64,000 bases of DNA from contig JAQPZY010001689.1 of assembly GCA_029931535.1 (NCBI GenBank), forward strand, positions 1,329,501-1,393,500, given 5' to 3'. Made by a program: the position numbers and the translations under genes. The notes beneath the pieces are model-generated. The model saw nothing but the letters and a program-made list of their open reading frames with translations. It searched no databases and was not told the DNA's origin. Each line of letters opens with the position of its first letter. The stretch's first letter is position 1. Shown here piece by piece: positions 21,719-31,626 of this stretch. Source of the DNA: Margaritifera margaritifera (Eukaryota; Mollusca; Bivalvia; Unionida; Margaritiferidae).

Positions 21719-22900
21719 TTAAGAAGAACGAAACACCATTCCATTCTAGCAAGAATAGCGACCACATTTTCAAGTCCGATCTGCATTCTGCATTCAACTG
21801 AACATGATGGTGTAAAGCTGTGACAGATGCCGACAGAGAAATCAAGTACGAAACAAAAGCTCTACCAGGGAAGATCACTCTGCATGCAAAATCCAAGTGT
21901 CCCAGTAAACTTAGCAGCTCCCGTTTTGTACACGATTTCTTATGAACAAAGGACTGCACGACACTGGATATACGTCGTATCTTTTCAATAGGTAACCTGG
22001 CCTTCATGTTATCAGAGTCTAACACAATACCCAAATATTCAAGCTGTGTAGTGGGTCCGACAGTTTTGTTAGGTGACAGAGGCACGTTTAGTTTGTTAAA
22101 GACTAGGGAGAGGATTGCCATTGTTCTGTCGGGTTCACCATCTGGAGGGTCAATTGTGAGAAAGTCGTCTAACAAATGGAGGATATGTTGCACAGCATAG
22201 TTGTTCTGTAAAATCCAGCAAATTGTCTCTGAGAAAGAATCAAAAAATTTTGGACTAGACCTACTGCCGAAAACCAATCGTGTATAGAAGTAATATTTAT
22301 TGTCCCACTTCACACCATAGTAAGGCCAAAGAGCATCCTTGATGGGCACTAGTTTAAACGCATCTTTTATATCAGCTTTACACATCCAGCTACCTGTACT
22401 GAGTTTTTTTATGATACTGATAGCATCAGGTCAGTGGTGACATAGGAGAGTGAAAATTCATCCTTGTCGATCAGAGCATTAAGACTAGGGTGTACCAAGT
22501 TGTCATGAGGGGCAGACAGGTCCACCACAAGTCTCTTCTTAACAGAATATTTGCCTTCTGCAATGCCGAGTGGGCTAATGTGATACAGATGATATGGAAG
22601 TTGGTCAAAGGGCCCAGTGACATATCCATTTTCCAGTTCATATTGAAGTAGCTTTCAAGTCACATCAGGTTGCCGCAAAGCAGATTTCAAGTTTTTACAT
22701 TCAAGAGGCAGAGTGGGCAAATTCCCTAGACCTGTGTCAAAACCATTGCCGAATCCTGCCAACAACCAATTAACAAATAGCTTATCAGGGTGAGACACCA
22801 ACTCTAATTCTAACTGGGAAATGTTCACTGGGCCTCTGAACTGGGTTATCTCTGATTGTGTAATGTGTGTTCCGGTAAGTTTTTTGAGGTCCTGCATGTG
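21699..22900 (-). pseudogene. Reverse transcriptase of the minus-strand element
   Basis: The upstream part (22897-22655) reads GPVNISQLELELVSHPDKLF and then GFGNGFDTGL, the usual entry to DIRS-type RT. After a stop at about 22655 comes GKYSVKKRLVVDLSAPHDN. A frameshift near 22435 leads to the main block with MCKADIKDAFKLVPI (motif A), FGSRSSPKFFDSF (motif B) and ILHLLDDFLTID (motif C). The active-site box reads LLDD rather than the more usual YLDD or YVDD. Both catalytic aspartates of motif C are kept. Confidence 0.85.
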
Positions 22901-22990
22901 CTTGCAGAGTGGCCACCTCTACAAGTTAAGCAAACATGTATGTTGCCACATCGTATCAAGTGACAACCTTTGGGGTATTGAAGTTGTTGC
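22885..22990 (-). pseudogene. Zinc-knuckle-like Cys/His segment of Gag
   Basis: The minus strand reads ICNNFNTPKGCHLIRCGNIH followed by VCLTCRGGHSASTC. The spacing C-x-x-F-N...G-C...C...H-x-C-x-x-C...H...C matches a Cys/His cluster common in Gag-like proteins of DIRS elements. It probably binds the element's RNA. The following RT frame is offset by one base. Confidence 0.72.
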
Positions 22991-23012
22991 AAATTTCACT
23001 GCCATTATGTCT

Positions 23013-23093
23013 CACCCTAGCCCTACCAAGTACATCAGTGCTATAGCCCTACCAAGTACATCAGTGCTAGCCCTACCAAGTACATCAGTGTTG
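23013..23093. repeat. 24-26-bp direct repeat, 3 copies, inside the minus-strand element
   Basis: AGCCCTACCAAGTACATCAG occurs three times, spaced 26 and 24 bp. On the minus strand it lies just before the zinc-knuckle segment and repeats a TDVLGRA-like phrase, with indels that break the frame. Confidence 0.88.
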
Positions 23094-23189
23094 GAACTCT
23101 TGTTTGGAAATGCCATTCTTGGAGGACCAGAAGGTTTGTTGTCATCTGCCAAAGTAGGACAAAAAGTTGAAAAATGCAGCATGCTGTTT

Positions 23190-24207
23190 CAGAGTGCACA
23201 AGCCGTTGCTCTACAATTAGTGAATATGGAACAAAACAAAGTATTGTTCCTCACCGACCAATCAACTTTAACATTATTATAGTGGAGATGTGCTGCTGCC
23301 TGGGCTGAAGACATCTTATGATACTCATAAAAACCTTTGCCACCGTACCTGGACGCCATATCAATAATATCCCTCTCATACAGGTTGAGTTCAGAGCACC
23401 TGTGGGATGTGCATGACACATTATACTCTTGTAAATGCCAAAAGCTTGAATAAATTGGGGCAATGTACAAGAAGTGTTCAAGCATGGGTCAGGTTTTTCT
23501 TTTGAAGTTGTAGAGGGGTCCGAGTGTGGACCGACATAGGAAGGAAAGAGGCCAGGTTCACGTCTTTACCTTCTTGAATTTGTTTGCGCAGATTTGGATG
23601 AACCGTCTCCACGAACAGCAAGGACTCCGCTGCGTATCCAATGGTTGTTCTCACAAAATTGGCGGAAGGTCGACGAAAAGGCTCTGTGGTTATGTTGCGA
23701 GTGTCACTGAAGGGATGTACGTTGTCGTCCACAAGCACTGCATTATTGCCCAAGACCGGAACATCCGGTAGAAATGAATTTGTATGTCCCAGCGAATAGA
23801 ATGTCGGATTCGCCCGTGAATCCCTCATATCATTATTTCTATAGTCAATCAAGGTACGAACACTCTCTGCTAATGTAGCCACTGTATTTTGCAATTCCAC
23901 CACCGTCCTCGACAACTGTGTCACCGTTAAATTAGACTCGGAAGTAGGCACTGCCGGTTGCGCATGTGCCAAATTGTCTGTTCTAAGAGACAGTTGACCA
24001 TCAGTGTTGTCGTTAAATTCCCGGAATAAACGAATCAGATGAGATTTCCTCCATCCTGGTCTGAAATCAATTCCCCTACTGGAAATTCTTCTCTAAGCTT
24101 AGACATAGACCAATTCTCCGGTAGTGATAAGTCATAGGAGGACGTAGATGGCGAGCAAGAGGGTCGAGGCTATTATTACGGCAACCTCTCCGAACCCTGT
24201 CAGTCAT
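23190..24207 (-). pseudogene. Gag-like protein of the minus-strand element
   Basis: The N-terminal part includes a heptad-like stretch, VTQLSRTVVELQNTVATLAE (short coiled coil). The C-terminal part reads ELNLYERDIIDMASRYGGKG and FYEYHKMSSAQAAAHLHY with VDWSVRNNTLF, a block typical of Gag in this lineage as I recall it. Frameshifts lie near 24070 and 23480. It is followed by the Cys/His segment. Confidence 0.75.
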
Positions 24208-25692
24208 GTTGTTTATGTCCTCGATATTTGGAATACTTATGGCCAGAAGTCACAGCCGAAATGAGAAGTCCACAATACTATGATCAGAAACAGTCCACAT
24301 GAGAAGAAAGTTATTTGTTTACACCGTATGAAAAATCACTCTATTCAGATCCAGCATAAATCCATAAGACTAGTTGGATGCCGAGACTCCGTACTCATTG
24401 TCTGTACCTTGGAACGTCCAGAGAAGTGACCAATCCATGGATGCTACATCCAGACCCTCTACTTTGGTTGGCTATTTGAATTCAGTTGCCAATGCTACCC
24501 AATAGGAAGGGTTCTGATCATGCACACCATATGTGATCCTCCAACAAATCCCATGTAGACAGCACTTGTAAGGGGCTAATAATAGCTTCTTGCACAAGTC
24601 CCAGTCTGCCTCCCAATTTCAAGGTACACGTACAAACCCCCCTATACAAGTGTTAGCTTATGACTAAGCAATATGATCCTACATCACATCAGCCTGCCAC
24701 ACCACCAATACCTCCATTAATTGTCATTATCATGATAAAGCTCATTATAAGACTGGCAATATGTACATAAAATAAATCAAGATCATCCAGTTGTGCATAA
24801 ACAAAAATTAAGTAATTATCATATAGATCCAGAATCCTTTCATTTGAAATACTGAAGTCATACAATTTTTGCAAAGTTAGTGTGATAAAATTGCATTAAA
24901 AAAATCTTATGTCACATACTTCAATGAGGAAATTAAGATGATTTTATCAATTTAAGAAAAATTGAATGGTGCTAAAATGTTAAAAATTTACAGTGCATTC
25001 TCTAATATCAAAAGCTTAGCTTCATACTCATTCTTGGTAAACAGCAATGATAGACTAATCAGATTCACCTTTCATCAAAAGATCTTCAGTTGTTGCGGAG
25101 TATGCTCCTCTTTCCTATTATTTATTCTTAATTGACTTGAATGAAAATTTCGGTGGTGCATGTTATATATTAATATTTTATGGATTCTCTTTGCCATGCT
25201 ATATTTCAAGGAAGGGGTTTAAGTGTTCCATGGACTTTACATTAATATATTATATAATTAATGACATCCTTTTTTTCCTATTTTATTTTAAATATTGCAG
25301 ACAAATTGGATGAATAGAGATATATTTAATACAGAGGTTTACCTTTACAAATATCTAGCTTAAGTTCATTTTTTCTAGTCTTTGACATGGGTTATTTCCT
25401 CTTTTTAAGTAAGAATTGTATTGAATGACCTGGCTCCAGTTTCACAAGTTTCTTTCTTGAATGGAGATTTATTAATAGAATTCTTTTTGTTCAGTTTGGA
25501 ACAATTAATTTAGCAGTCATCAAGGATTAAAATAAAGTCGGTATGTTTTGAATTCTCCTGAAAAATATCAATTTTTTTTTTGAGGAAAACTTAAGGATTT
25601 AATCAATCTTGAGGAATTTTTCAGCTCTTTTGTTCAAGAATGAAAAGATTCTCAGATACACCATTTGAAAACTTTAGAACTGTTATTCATTC
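24208..25692. other. Intron D-E, right of the minus-strand element
   Basis: The first 300-400 bp probably hold the 5' leader of the retroelement, but no terminal repeat could be matched to its other end. The remainder is AT-rich with no supported gene. The frame at 24689-24874 is not credible. Confidence 0.45.
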
Positions 25693-25872
25693 TCCTCTGA
25701 CTAAATCCCAGCATTGTCAGAAGCATTACCAGCAAGATCGTGCTTTCTGCTATCTCTGCCTCTGACTAAATCCCAGCATTGTCAGAAACATTACCAGTAA
25801 GATCATGCTTTCTGCTATCTCTGCCTCTGACTAAATCCCAGAATTATTAGAAATATTACCAGCAAGATCATG
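25693..25872 (+). repeat. 65-bp direct repeat, about 3 copies
   Basis: CTCTGACTAAATCCCAG recurs at about 25695, 25760 and 25825, followed each time by ATTACCAG(C/T)AAGATC and, in the first two copies, TGCTTTCTGCTATCTCTGCC. Divergence is low to moderate. Confidence 0.9.
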
Positions 25873-26425
25873 TAAAATCTAACTTTAAAGAGGAAATTTG
25901 TGAAATTGGGGCCTGTTTGTTATTCACTTTAAAAGACTCTAAGACAAGACTATTGGAGAACAAATTCGGTAAACAGTTTTATATTAATAATATCAGGGTC
26001 GCTTTCCAGTTGCAACATTTTTCAAAAGCAGGTAATAGTGTCATCATCTTTATTGCACCTAATTTTTGCTTCTATTTTGAATTTTTAACAAGAGCAACTG
26101 CAATGGCAGGCCACTGCAAATCCACATGTTTTCCTCTACATATTTCAACACCCCCACTCCCCATCTTCATCCTTCAACTCCACCCCCTAACATTGAACCA
26201 GGAGTCATTATGCAAAATCTGTCATATATATGATGTGTCTTCCAGCTGTGATTACATATATTGAATATGGTTTTAAAACATTTGGAAATGTTATTTTAAT
26301 TACAATTTGTATATTTGACCTTTGACTCCATTCCAGGTTCCCCAGTGGTGGTAATCAAAAATGACAACCCTCTCACAGATGGTTACCACAGGTTCAACAT
26401 AACTGTAAAGTTTAGTGAAAATTTC
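25873..26425. other. Intron D-E, before the hAT-like MITE
   Basis: Frames at 25917-26264 and 26315-26527 are present but unsupported. A CCATTCCAG|GTTCCCC at 26330-26336 looks like an acceptor, yet the sequence after it is not SMG5-like and exons D and E already join in phase. Confidence 0.45.
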
Positions 26426-26433
26426 ACTCAGTG

Positions 26434-26649
26434 CAGTGGCAGCACGATGCTAGGGTCGGGGGTTGGGGGTGGGGCAATTGCCTCCCGGCGAGGAGGGGTT
26501 GTTATTGGGAGCTTTTTGGTTTTTTAGCTGTAACTGGGGCGTAGATTGGGGGTTTTTGTAACTGACATAAAAACTGTTCTCTGTGGCAAAGTAGGGGCGC
26601 CACTAAAGAAAATTTTCCCCTGGTACCTTGAACCCTCACACTGCCACTG
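26434..26649. mobile_element. 216-bp MITE, hAT-like
   Basis: The ends are inverted: CAGTGGCAG on the left and CTGCCACTG on the right, with further partial similarity (GATGCTAGGG against CCCTCACA). The flanks give a candidate 8-bp target duplication, ACTCAGTG at 26426-26433 and ACTCAATA at 26650-26657, with two mismatches. End sequence and duplication length fit the hAT superfamily. There is no coding capacity. Confidence 0.65.
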
Positions 26650-27610
26650 ACTCAATAGTTTAGGCAGAGAAATCATAATTGACAACAAAGTACAGAAAGA
26701 GAGTATCCCAATTCCCAATCTCACCCCCACCCCACCCCCGACTTTTTAAAAAGCTGGTGGTTAAAAATGGTTGACAAAAGGGACAACATACATCTCATAC
26801 ATTTGTCATATGGTATTCTGGATATTTATCTTCATGCTTTTAAAAAAAAAGCTTCAGGGATATTGTAGTACCTTCCATCTGTGCATCTGCCCGTCCATCC
26901 ATCTGTCCATTATGACATCTCCTAAACTGCTGGATGGAATTTCACAAAACTATATAGTTATGTTGCCCCTGTGGTGACAGTCTGCAAGAGGGGTGTTATT
27001 TTCAGCTTCTGGCTCTGGGGTCTCTGAAATATACAAAAATTGCAATTACAGTGACTTTTAAAAATGTTATATAATCAAGCTTTATATATGCAGTCATAGC
27101 AGGAACGCACATCATATGTATGATGGATTTTGCATTATGACCCCTGGGTGGGTGGGGTTTAACTGTGCAGTAGAAAGCATGGGTGTTTGTGGTGGCATGC
27201 CATTGCGGTTTCTGTAATTTTTATTTCAAATTAAAGTTATGTCAGAAAAACTTTCCCATCCATTTTTGCATTGTACAAAAGATCTTAATGTACAAAAAAT
27301 CTTAATGATATGCTATTGCAGAGGCATTCACTACTCTCAGTAATTCAGTGCTCCAGAAAGAAATTTCTCACTAACAGGCACACAAGCAAGTGGCTTTTGA
27401 GAAATCACTTGCCCCTTTTAAAATCAACTTGCCCTGAAGGTTTTTAATATACTACCTTAAAAATCACCAGGCCACTTGGACATATCTTTCAGAAGCAGAG
27501 AGGACCATGTAAGATTTAGAAAGGTCCTGGCTGTACGACTAACCAATTCTTGGGCATTATAATTGTTTATATTTATGTTTTGTTGTTTGACATTTGTTTT
27601 TGTTTTACAG
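26650..27610. other. Intron D-E, right end with dispersed repeat sequence
   Basis: Around 26860-27010, ATCTGTGCATCTGCCCGTCC, CCATCCATCTGTCC and CTGGATGGAATTTCACAAAA resemble a dispersed repeat seen again near 47500. Around 27370-27480, CACTTGCCCC phrases echo the nested TIR transposon at 31.6-32.9 kb. The intron ends in TTTGTTTTACAG. Confidence 0.5.
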
Positions 27611-27755
27611 CTCTGGTTCAGAGGAGGCAGATCAAGACTTGCTTCACCAGCAGAATGTTATCGAGGTGATGCAGAGTGAGGGACTTCTGCCTGTCGTAAA
27701 GATCATGTGTGACTGGATGAAGTGTAACTCAGGGGTTATCATGACATGTGCTCAG
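27611..27755 (+). CDS. SMG5: SMG5 exon E: start of the conserved C-terminal half
   Basis: The acceptor is TTTGTTTTACAG. Together with two bases from exon D the frame reads DSGSEEADQDLLHQQNVIEV, then MQSEGLLPVVKIMCDWMKCN, and ends VIMTCAQ. The EGLLPxVKxxxDW and CAQ blocks are among the best-conserved parts of animal SMG5 outside the PIN domain. It probably forms helices that pack against the N-terminal module. The donor is CAG|GTGCTT, which is weak at positions +4 to +6. The exon's last 13 bases and the donor are the first part of a 68-bp repeat present three times. Confidence 0.92.
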
Positions 27756-27947
27756 GTGCTTATCAGCCATAACACTTGCCACGATTGTTTACAGTACAAG
27801 TCCTGATAATGACATGTGCTTAGGTGCTTATCAGCCATAACACTTGCCATGATTGTTTACAGTACAAGTCCTGATAATTACATGTGCTCCGGTGTTTATC
27901 AACCATAACACTTGCCATGATTGTTTACAGTTCAAGTCCTGATAATT
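27743..27947 (+). repeat. 68-bp tandem triplication spanning the exon E donor
   Basis: GACATGTGCTCAGGTGCTTA through AGTACAAGTCCTGATAAT begins at 27743, 27811 and 27879. The first copy includes the last 13 exon bases and the donor. The later copies carry CTTAG|GTGCTT and CTCCG|GTGTTT at the same place, so two degraded decoy donors follow the real one. Confidence 0.92.
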
Positions 27948-28197
27948 CATTTTTACTTGAAGTTTTATATTAATATTGGCATATTAACACAACTATATCA
28001 AGTACAGCAGTGTTTCAGTAAGGAAACTTGGATAAAATCCTGAAAGCAAATCAAAACAGAGAAGATCAATATTATTTTCATAAAAGTCTTCAATTAAACA
28101 CAAATTGTTTGATATAAACTCTATATTATGTGGCAAACTATTCTCAATTCAGTAGAATATTTACATGCAAGGTATGCACATTACAATGAAATGTATT

Positions 28198-28200
<3 letters not shown>
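27948..28200. other. Intron E-F, AT-rich spacer
   Basis: No supported feature; AT-rich sequence leading into the TA microsatellite. Confidence 0.5.

Positions 28201-28265
<65 letters not shown>
28201..28265. repeat. (AT)n microsatellite, left
   Basis: An uninterrupted 65-bp AT run. A second long TA run lies 1.6 kb to the right. Confidence 0.97.
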
Positions 28266-28267
<2 letters not shown>

Positions 28268-28388
28268 TTACTGCATTTGTATGTGAAAATATGAACAAGT
28301 TTTTCTAAACTATACTGCATGACTTTTGGAGTGCAGTTTAGCTATAAAAAAAAACAGTTCGTATTTTCCTATACAAATGTAGTAACCT
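28265..28388. mobile_element. 124-bp hairpin MITE-like element
   Basis: AGGTTACTGCATTTGTATGT at the left edge is matched in inverse orientation by ATACAAATGTAGTAACCT at the right edge; the arms extend about 32 bp with four mismatches. It starts directly at the AT microsatellite, so its target duplication (perhaps TA) cannot be resolved. Confidence 0.65.
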
Positions 28389-28624
28389 TTTTATTTTATA
28401 CTCATTTTGCTTTTCTACCTAAGGCTGAATAACAAAAAGAACACACTACGAGAAACAAAGTAATTAAATTTCTGCTAGATTCCAAAGTAAATACACAACC
28501 GTAGTTAAACAAATACACAGTAACAGTATTCATGCGAACATGGCACCGATCAGCGACCTTTAAACTTTAGTAGCGTACCGCATGCTCAGTCATTTGTTTC
28601 AAAAAGAAATCTCATTTTGTCTAC

Positions 28625-29660
28625 TTAAAATTGAAATTTAGAGTCATATTGTGAATGACTGCGCCTTGAAACAACTTTCCTATTTGGTATTGAATGGAGG
28701 GATTTTGTTTTTCTGTCAATCCAACTAAATTCTGCTGTTTTATGTTGAGGTGGACTGGAGTTATTAGCTGGGTCAATTACATACGATGTACATATAGCTG
28801 GAGGGACTGGCCTCGACAGCAAGCTACACATGTGTTTCTGTTCTGCCATTGATAGTTTGGAATCATAAGGTGGATACAAATAGGAAATTCTTTTAATTCA
28901 AATTCTCAAGAAGATGCAGGATTAAATATTTTTCTCTTCGGCAATATCAAATTCATTTCGTTGTTGGAGTGCAGTAAATTCTCATTTGGAATGTGATTTC
29001 TCTTGGAAATGTAGTCGAGATTGTAGTGCAGTTTCACGCTGTGGATCAGAAAGTACATTTTGAAGAGACGTAAGTACATTTATTGCCATTCATAATACCA
29101 GATTTAGATGACATATTTTTGTGTACTGTCACTTGCATGATCTTTGATGGAGGGACCCCAGCTACATGACATATATGACTTGTACTACAAATCCAAAAAT
29201 CTTCTCAGAAAGTTAAAACGGGGAAAATTGCAAAGCGGCTGGGGTGTGAAAGCCCATTTCGCCAGCGGAAAATAAGGCTTCTTCATTATCTTGGCTTATT
29301 GGCTCCGAGGCACCTGCTTTTATACCAAAACCTGCCTTCTTTAGTTGTATTTTTTCCAATTTTGTGCTTGGACTGACTTGTAAAATGGGCGGTCTCTGAG
29401 ATAGACAGAATATCCTTTGGCCTTAAGATACCTTTCTGTCCTATTTTTTATAGACTCTAGGGAGCACGGTTCATAGTCTGAACCATAAGCTAAATAAGTT
29501 TGTAAATGATCAGAATTATGTTTTCAATACTGTATGTTTCACGTTTGTTGTTATAAAGCCACTGCTGGACATTGTGAAAATCACGTTTAGTCACTTGCTT
29601 GGTTGAAAGTTTCTTTTGTGACTCAGTGAATTCATCCACATCGGCAGCTTTATCATCTCA
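28625..29660 (-). pseudogene. Degraded coding remnant, unidentified
   Basis: On the minus strand several frame pieces read like real protein: KQVTKRDFHNVQQWLYNNKR followed by TYSIENIILIIYKLI near 29630-29490, then LRPKDILSISETAHFTSQSK, and a last piece (28879-28625) with SLLSRPVPPAICTSYVIDPA. Stops and shifts separate them. I do not recognise the family; a mobile-element accessory protein or processed pseudogene are both possible. It lies between the two long TA microsatellites. Confidence 0.4.
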
Positions 29661-29859
29661 ACTTTAAAATGGCTTAAACAGCTTGCTTGGTTTATCCACA
29701 GATAAATCTAATAAAACAAAAGCACAGGTGTCTGTTACATGAGCTTTCATTGTTTGTTTCAAATAAAAAGTAGTTCCTAAACTGCATTGCTATTTTTAGA
29801 GACATGTGTCATGCAGTATGAAGCTGTGCAGTATGGAGAAATACTGCATGATTCTGACA

Positions 29860-29862
<3 letters not shown>

Positions 29863-29941
<79 letters not shown>

Positions 29942-29951
29942 TATATATATA
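29863..29951. repeat. (TA)n microsatellite, right
   Basis: An 89-bp TA run with one phase slip (TAATAT at about 29933). It generates false Tyr/Ile frames on both strands. Confidence 0.97.
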
Positions 29952-30356
29952 CCTTTGGCATTGGGAATGGCAGGAAGAAAGAAAGTATGTTATAGTATAT
30001 TGGTTTTTCACCATAAATTGTATAGCCTGGTACCTCATATAACATGGATTTAATCATGGATCCTGTTATTTGGGTTTAATTTAGTGTTGAAGATGTTTCA
30101 TAATTTATTAAATTTAATTTGAGTTTTTATCTGATGGTAACTGATTAAAATATTTATTTTTACATCATATACCCTGTCATAATGTAGTTGTGCATTCTAC
30201 ATACCCCATTACAACAAAACCTTACTCGTATCCTAGCTCATATAGTAACCTTGACTATCACTGGGTATACTGCTATAATCAATTTTTTTAGGAGGGATCA
30301 CTGTACCAGCATATAAAACCATCTTGATGTATAATTTGTTCATTTTTCTCATCCAG
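29952..30356. other. Intron E-F, right end
   Basis: AT-rich sequence with no supported feature until the polypyrimidine tract TTTTTCTCATCCAG before exon F. Confidence 0.6.
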
Positions 30357-30432
30357 AGTTCCCAATCTGTATGGTGTCGCCTGTCAGTTCTTCTCAACAT
30401 CCTGCCATCAGAGTCTGTACTGGCCAAACATG
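30357..30432 (+). CDS. SMG5: SMG5 exon F
   Basis: The acceptor is CTCATCCAG. The frame starts at phase 0 and reads SSQSVWCRLSVLLNILPSES, then VLAKH and one base. Joined to exon E it gives CAQ-SSQSVW, which matches the animal SMG5 sequence CAQSSQSLWNRLSVLLNLLP closely; this is the strongest single identification in the window. The donor is CATG|GTATGA at 30433. The exon is 76 nt long. No repeat adjoins it, unlike exons A, D and E. Confidence 0.94.
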
Positions 30433-30719
30433 GTATGAAACTGCTTCTATCTACATACTATAAAGTAATACAAAGATAAAAGGTCTAAAGTCCAGGTCAG
30501 TTTATATCAGTAAGTGATTTATTTCATTCAGTCGTGGACTTCAAAACTTGTGGGCCACTCTTATGCTAGCTCAATTAGGTTAGAAGTCTAAGATGGAATT
30601 TACTTCAAGATTATATACATAAATTTATATCCTACAAGTCGAGGGGACACAGAATCAGTTCATTAAGACAAGGACTTTGTAGTCTGAGAGCCACCCATAT
30701 GCTAGATTAAGTTAGTTAT
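30433..30719. other. Intron F-G, left end
   Basis: Unique-looking AT-rich sequence before the long inverted-repeat element. Two similar phrases, GGACTT(C/T)...GTGGGCCACTCTTATGCTAG (about 30535) and GAGAGCCACCCATATGCTAG (about 30685), suggest an old duplication. Confidence 0.5.
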
Positions 30720-31247
30720 TATAGTCTGGACGTGTTCATTATGAATTGTACGCCTCCTTCAGTCATCAAAAGTATTTACCTGGCACAGGTACTGTCTAGC
30801 AGAGGATTATTTAATCTCTTGATATCTTACAAATTTCAAACCAAACCTTGTTCCGTTATTGCAAACTTTTTTAATTTGGAAAAATGAAGTTCTTATAGGT
30901 GAGTGCAATATTAAAGAAATGCTGTTTATAGTACAATGACAGCCTAATAAACGTTTAAGGTGCATTGTTACGATGCGGATACTTGCGAAGGTAAAAATAA
31001 AAGTCAGTACCTTTATAATGTATACAACATGCAAGATACCAACTGATAAAATCAGTATAATTAAAATAAAGGGTATGAAACTACACTGATAAAAATTCAT
31101 TGAATCATAAAAATGTAATGTAAGTAGAATATAGACTTTATCATTTTTTTTAATTATATGCCACACATTTCAAAATAATGCAGTATGAATAAAAATTGCT
31201 TTATAATATTTTTGTAACATTCATAATTAAGTATAATTTTAAAAAAA

Positions 31248-31400
31248 TAAATAAAAAATAATAAAAATGTAATGTAAGTAGAATATAGACTTTATCATTT
31301 TTTAAAAATTATATGCCACACATTTCAAAATAATGCAGTATGAATAAAAATGGCTTTATAATATTTTTGTAACATTCATAATCAAGTAGAATTTAAAATG
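31248..31400 (+). repeat. Direct duplication of part of the left arm
   Basis: AATGTAATGTAAGTAGAATA, GACTTTATCATTTTT, TATATGCCACACATTTCAAA and ATAATGCAGTATGAATAAAA repeat the text of 31112-31230 almost exactly. The inner part of the foldback element has therefore been duplicated in tandem. Confidence 0.88.
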
Positions 31401-31626
31401 CTAGTGCTTTGACTACATGTAAAGTAATAATGAAACTTTTCAGATAACAATATTTTTAAAACTTTTTTTTACCAAATCAGTGATGAATACAAATAAAAAT
31501 AGAAATAATATTGTCAAATCAAATGGTTGATAGTTTTATTGTATGGTGCATGGTTGTGATGTGATCTGTACTGTATACATCATGCAAGATGCCTACCATT
31601 TTAATGACTATGACTATAATAAAGGG

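Larger units (their letters stand above)
20259..24207 (-). mobile_element. Tyrosine-recombinase retrotransposon (DIRS order), minus strand, lightly damaged
   Basis: Read on the minus strand, the order is gag (24207 to about 23190) with a zinc-knuckle segment near 22900-22990, RT (about 22900-21700), RNase H (21718-21242) and tyrosine recombinase (21275-20259). This defines the DIRS order. It differs in sequence from the + strand DIRS remnant and its Gag has a Cys/His cluster, so it may belong to a PAT- or Ngaro-like lineage. Lesions seen are few: a stop near 22655, frameshifts near 22435 and 21710, two stops in the recombinase, and changes in gag. Terminal repeats could not be defined. Confidence 0.88.

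Noticed and set aside
26335..26470. Extra SMG5 exon candidate after CCATTCCAG (GSPVVVIKNDNPLTDG)
   Set aside because: Exons D and E already join in phase, the sequence is not SMG5-like, and the frame runs into a MITE.
29787..30057. Tyr/Ile-rich frames on both strands
   Set aside because: Produced by the TA microsatellite.
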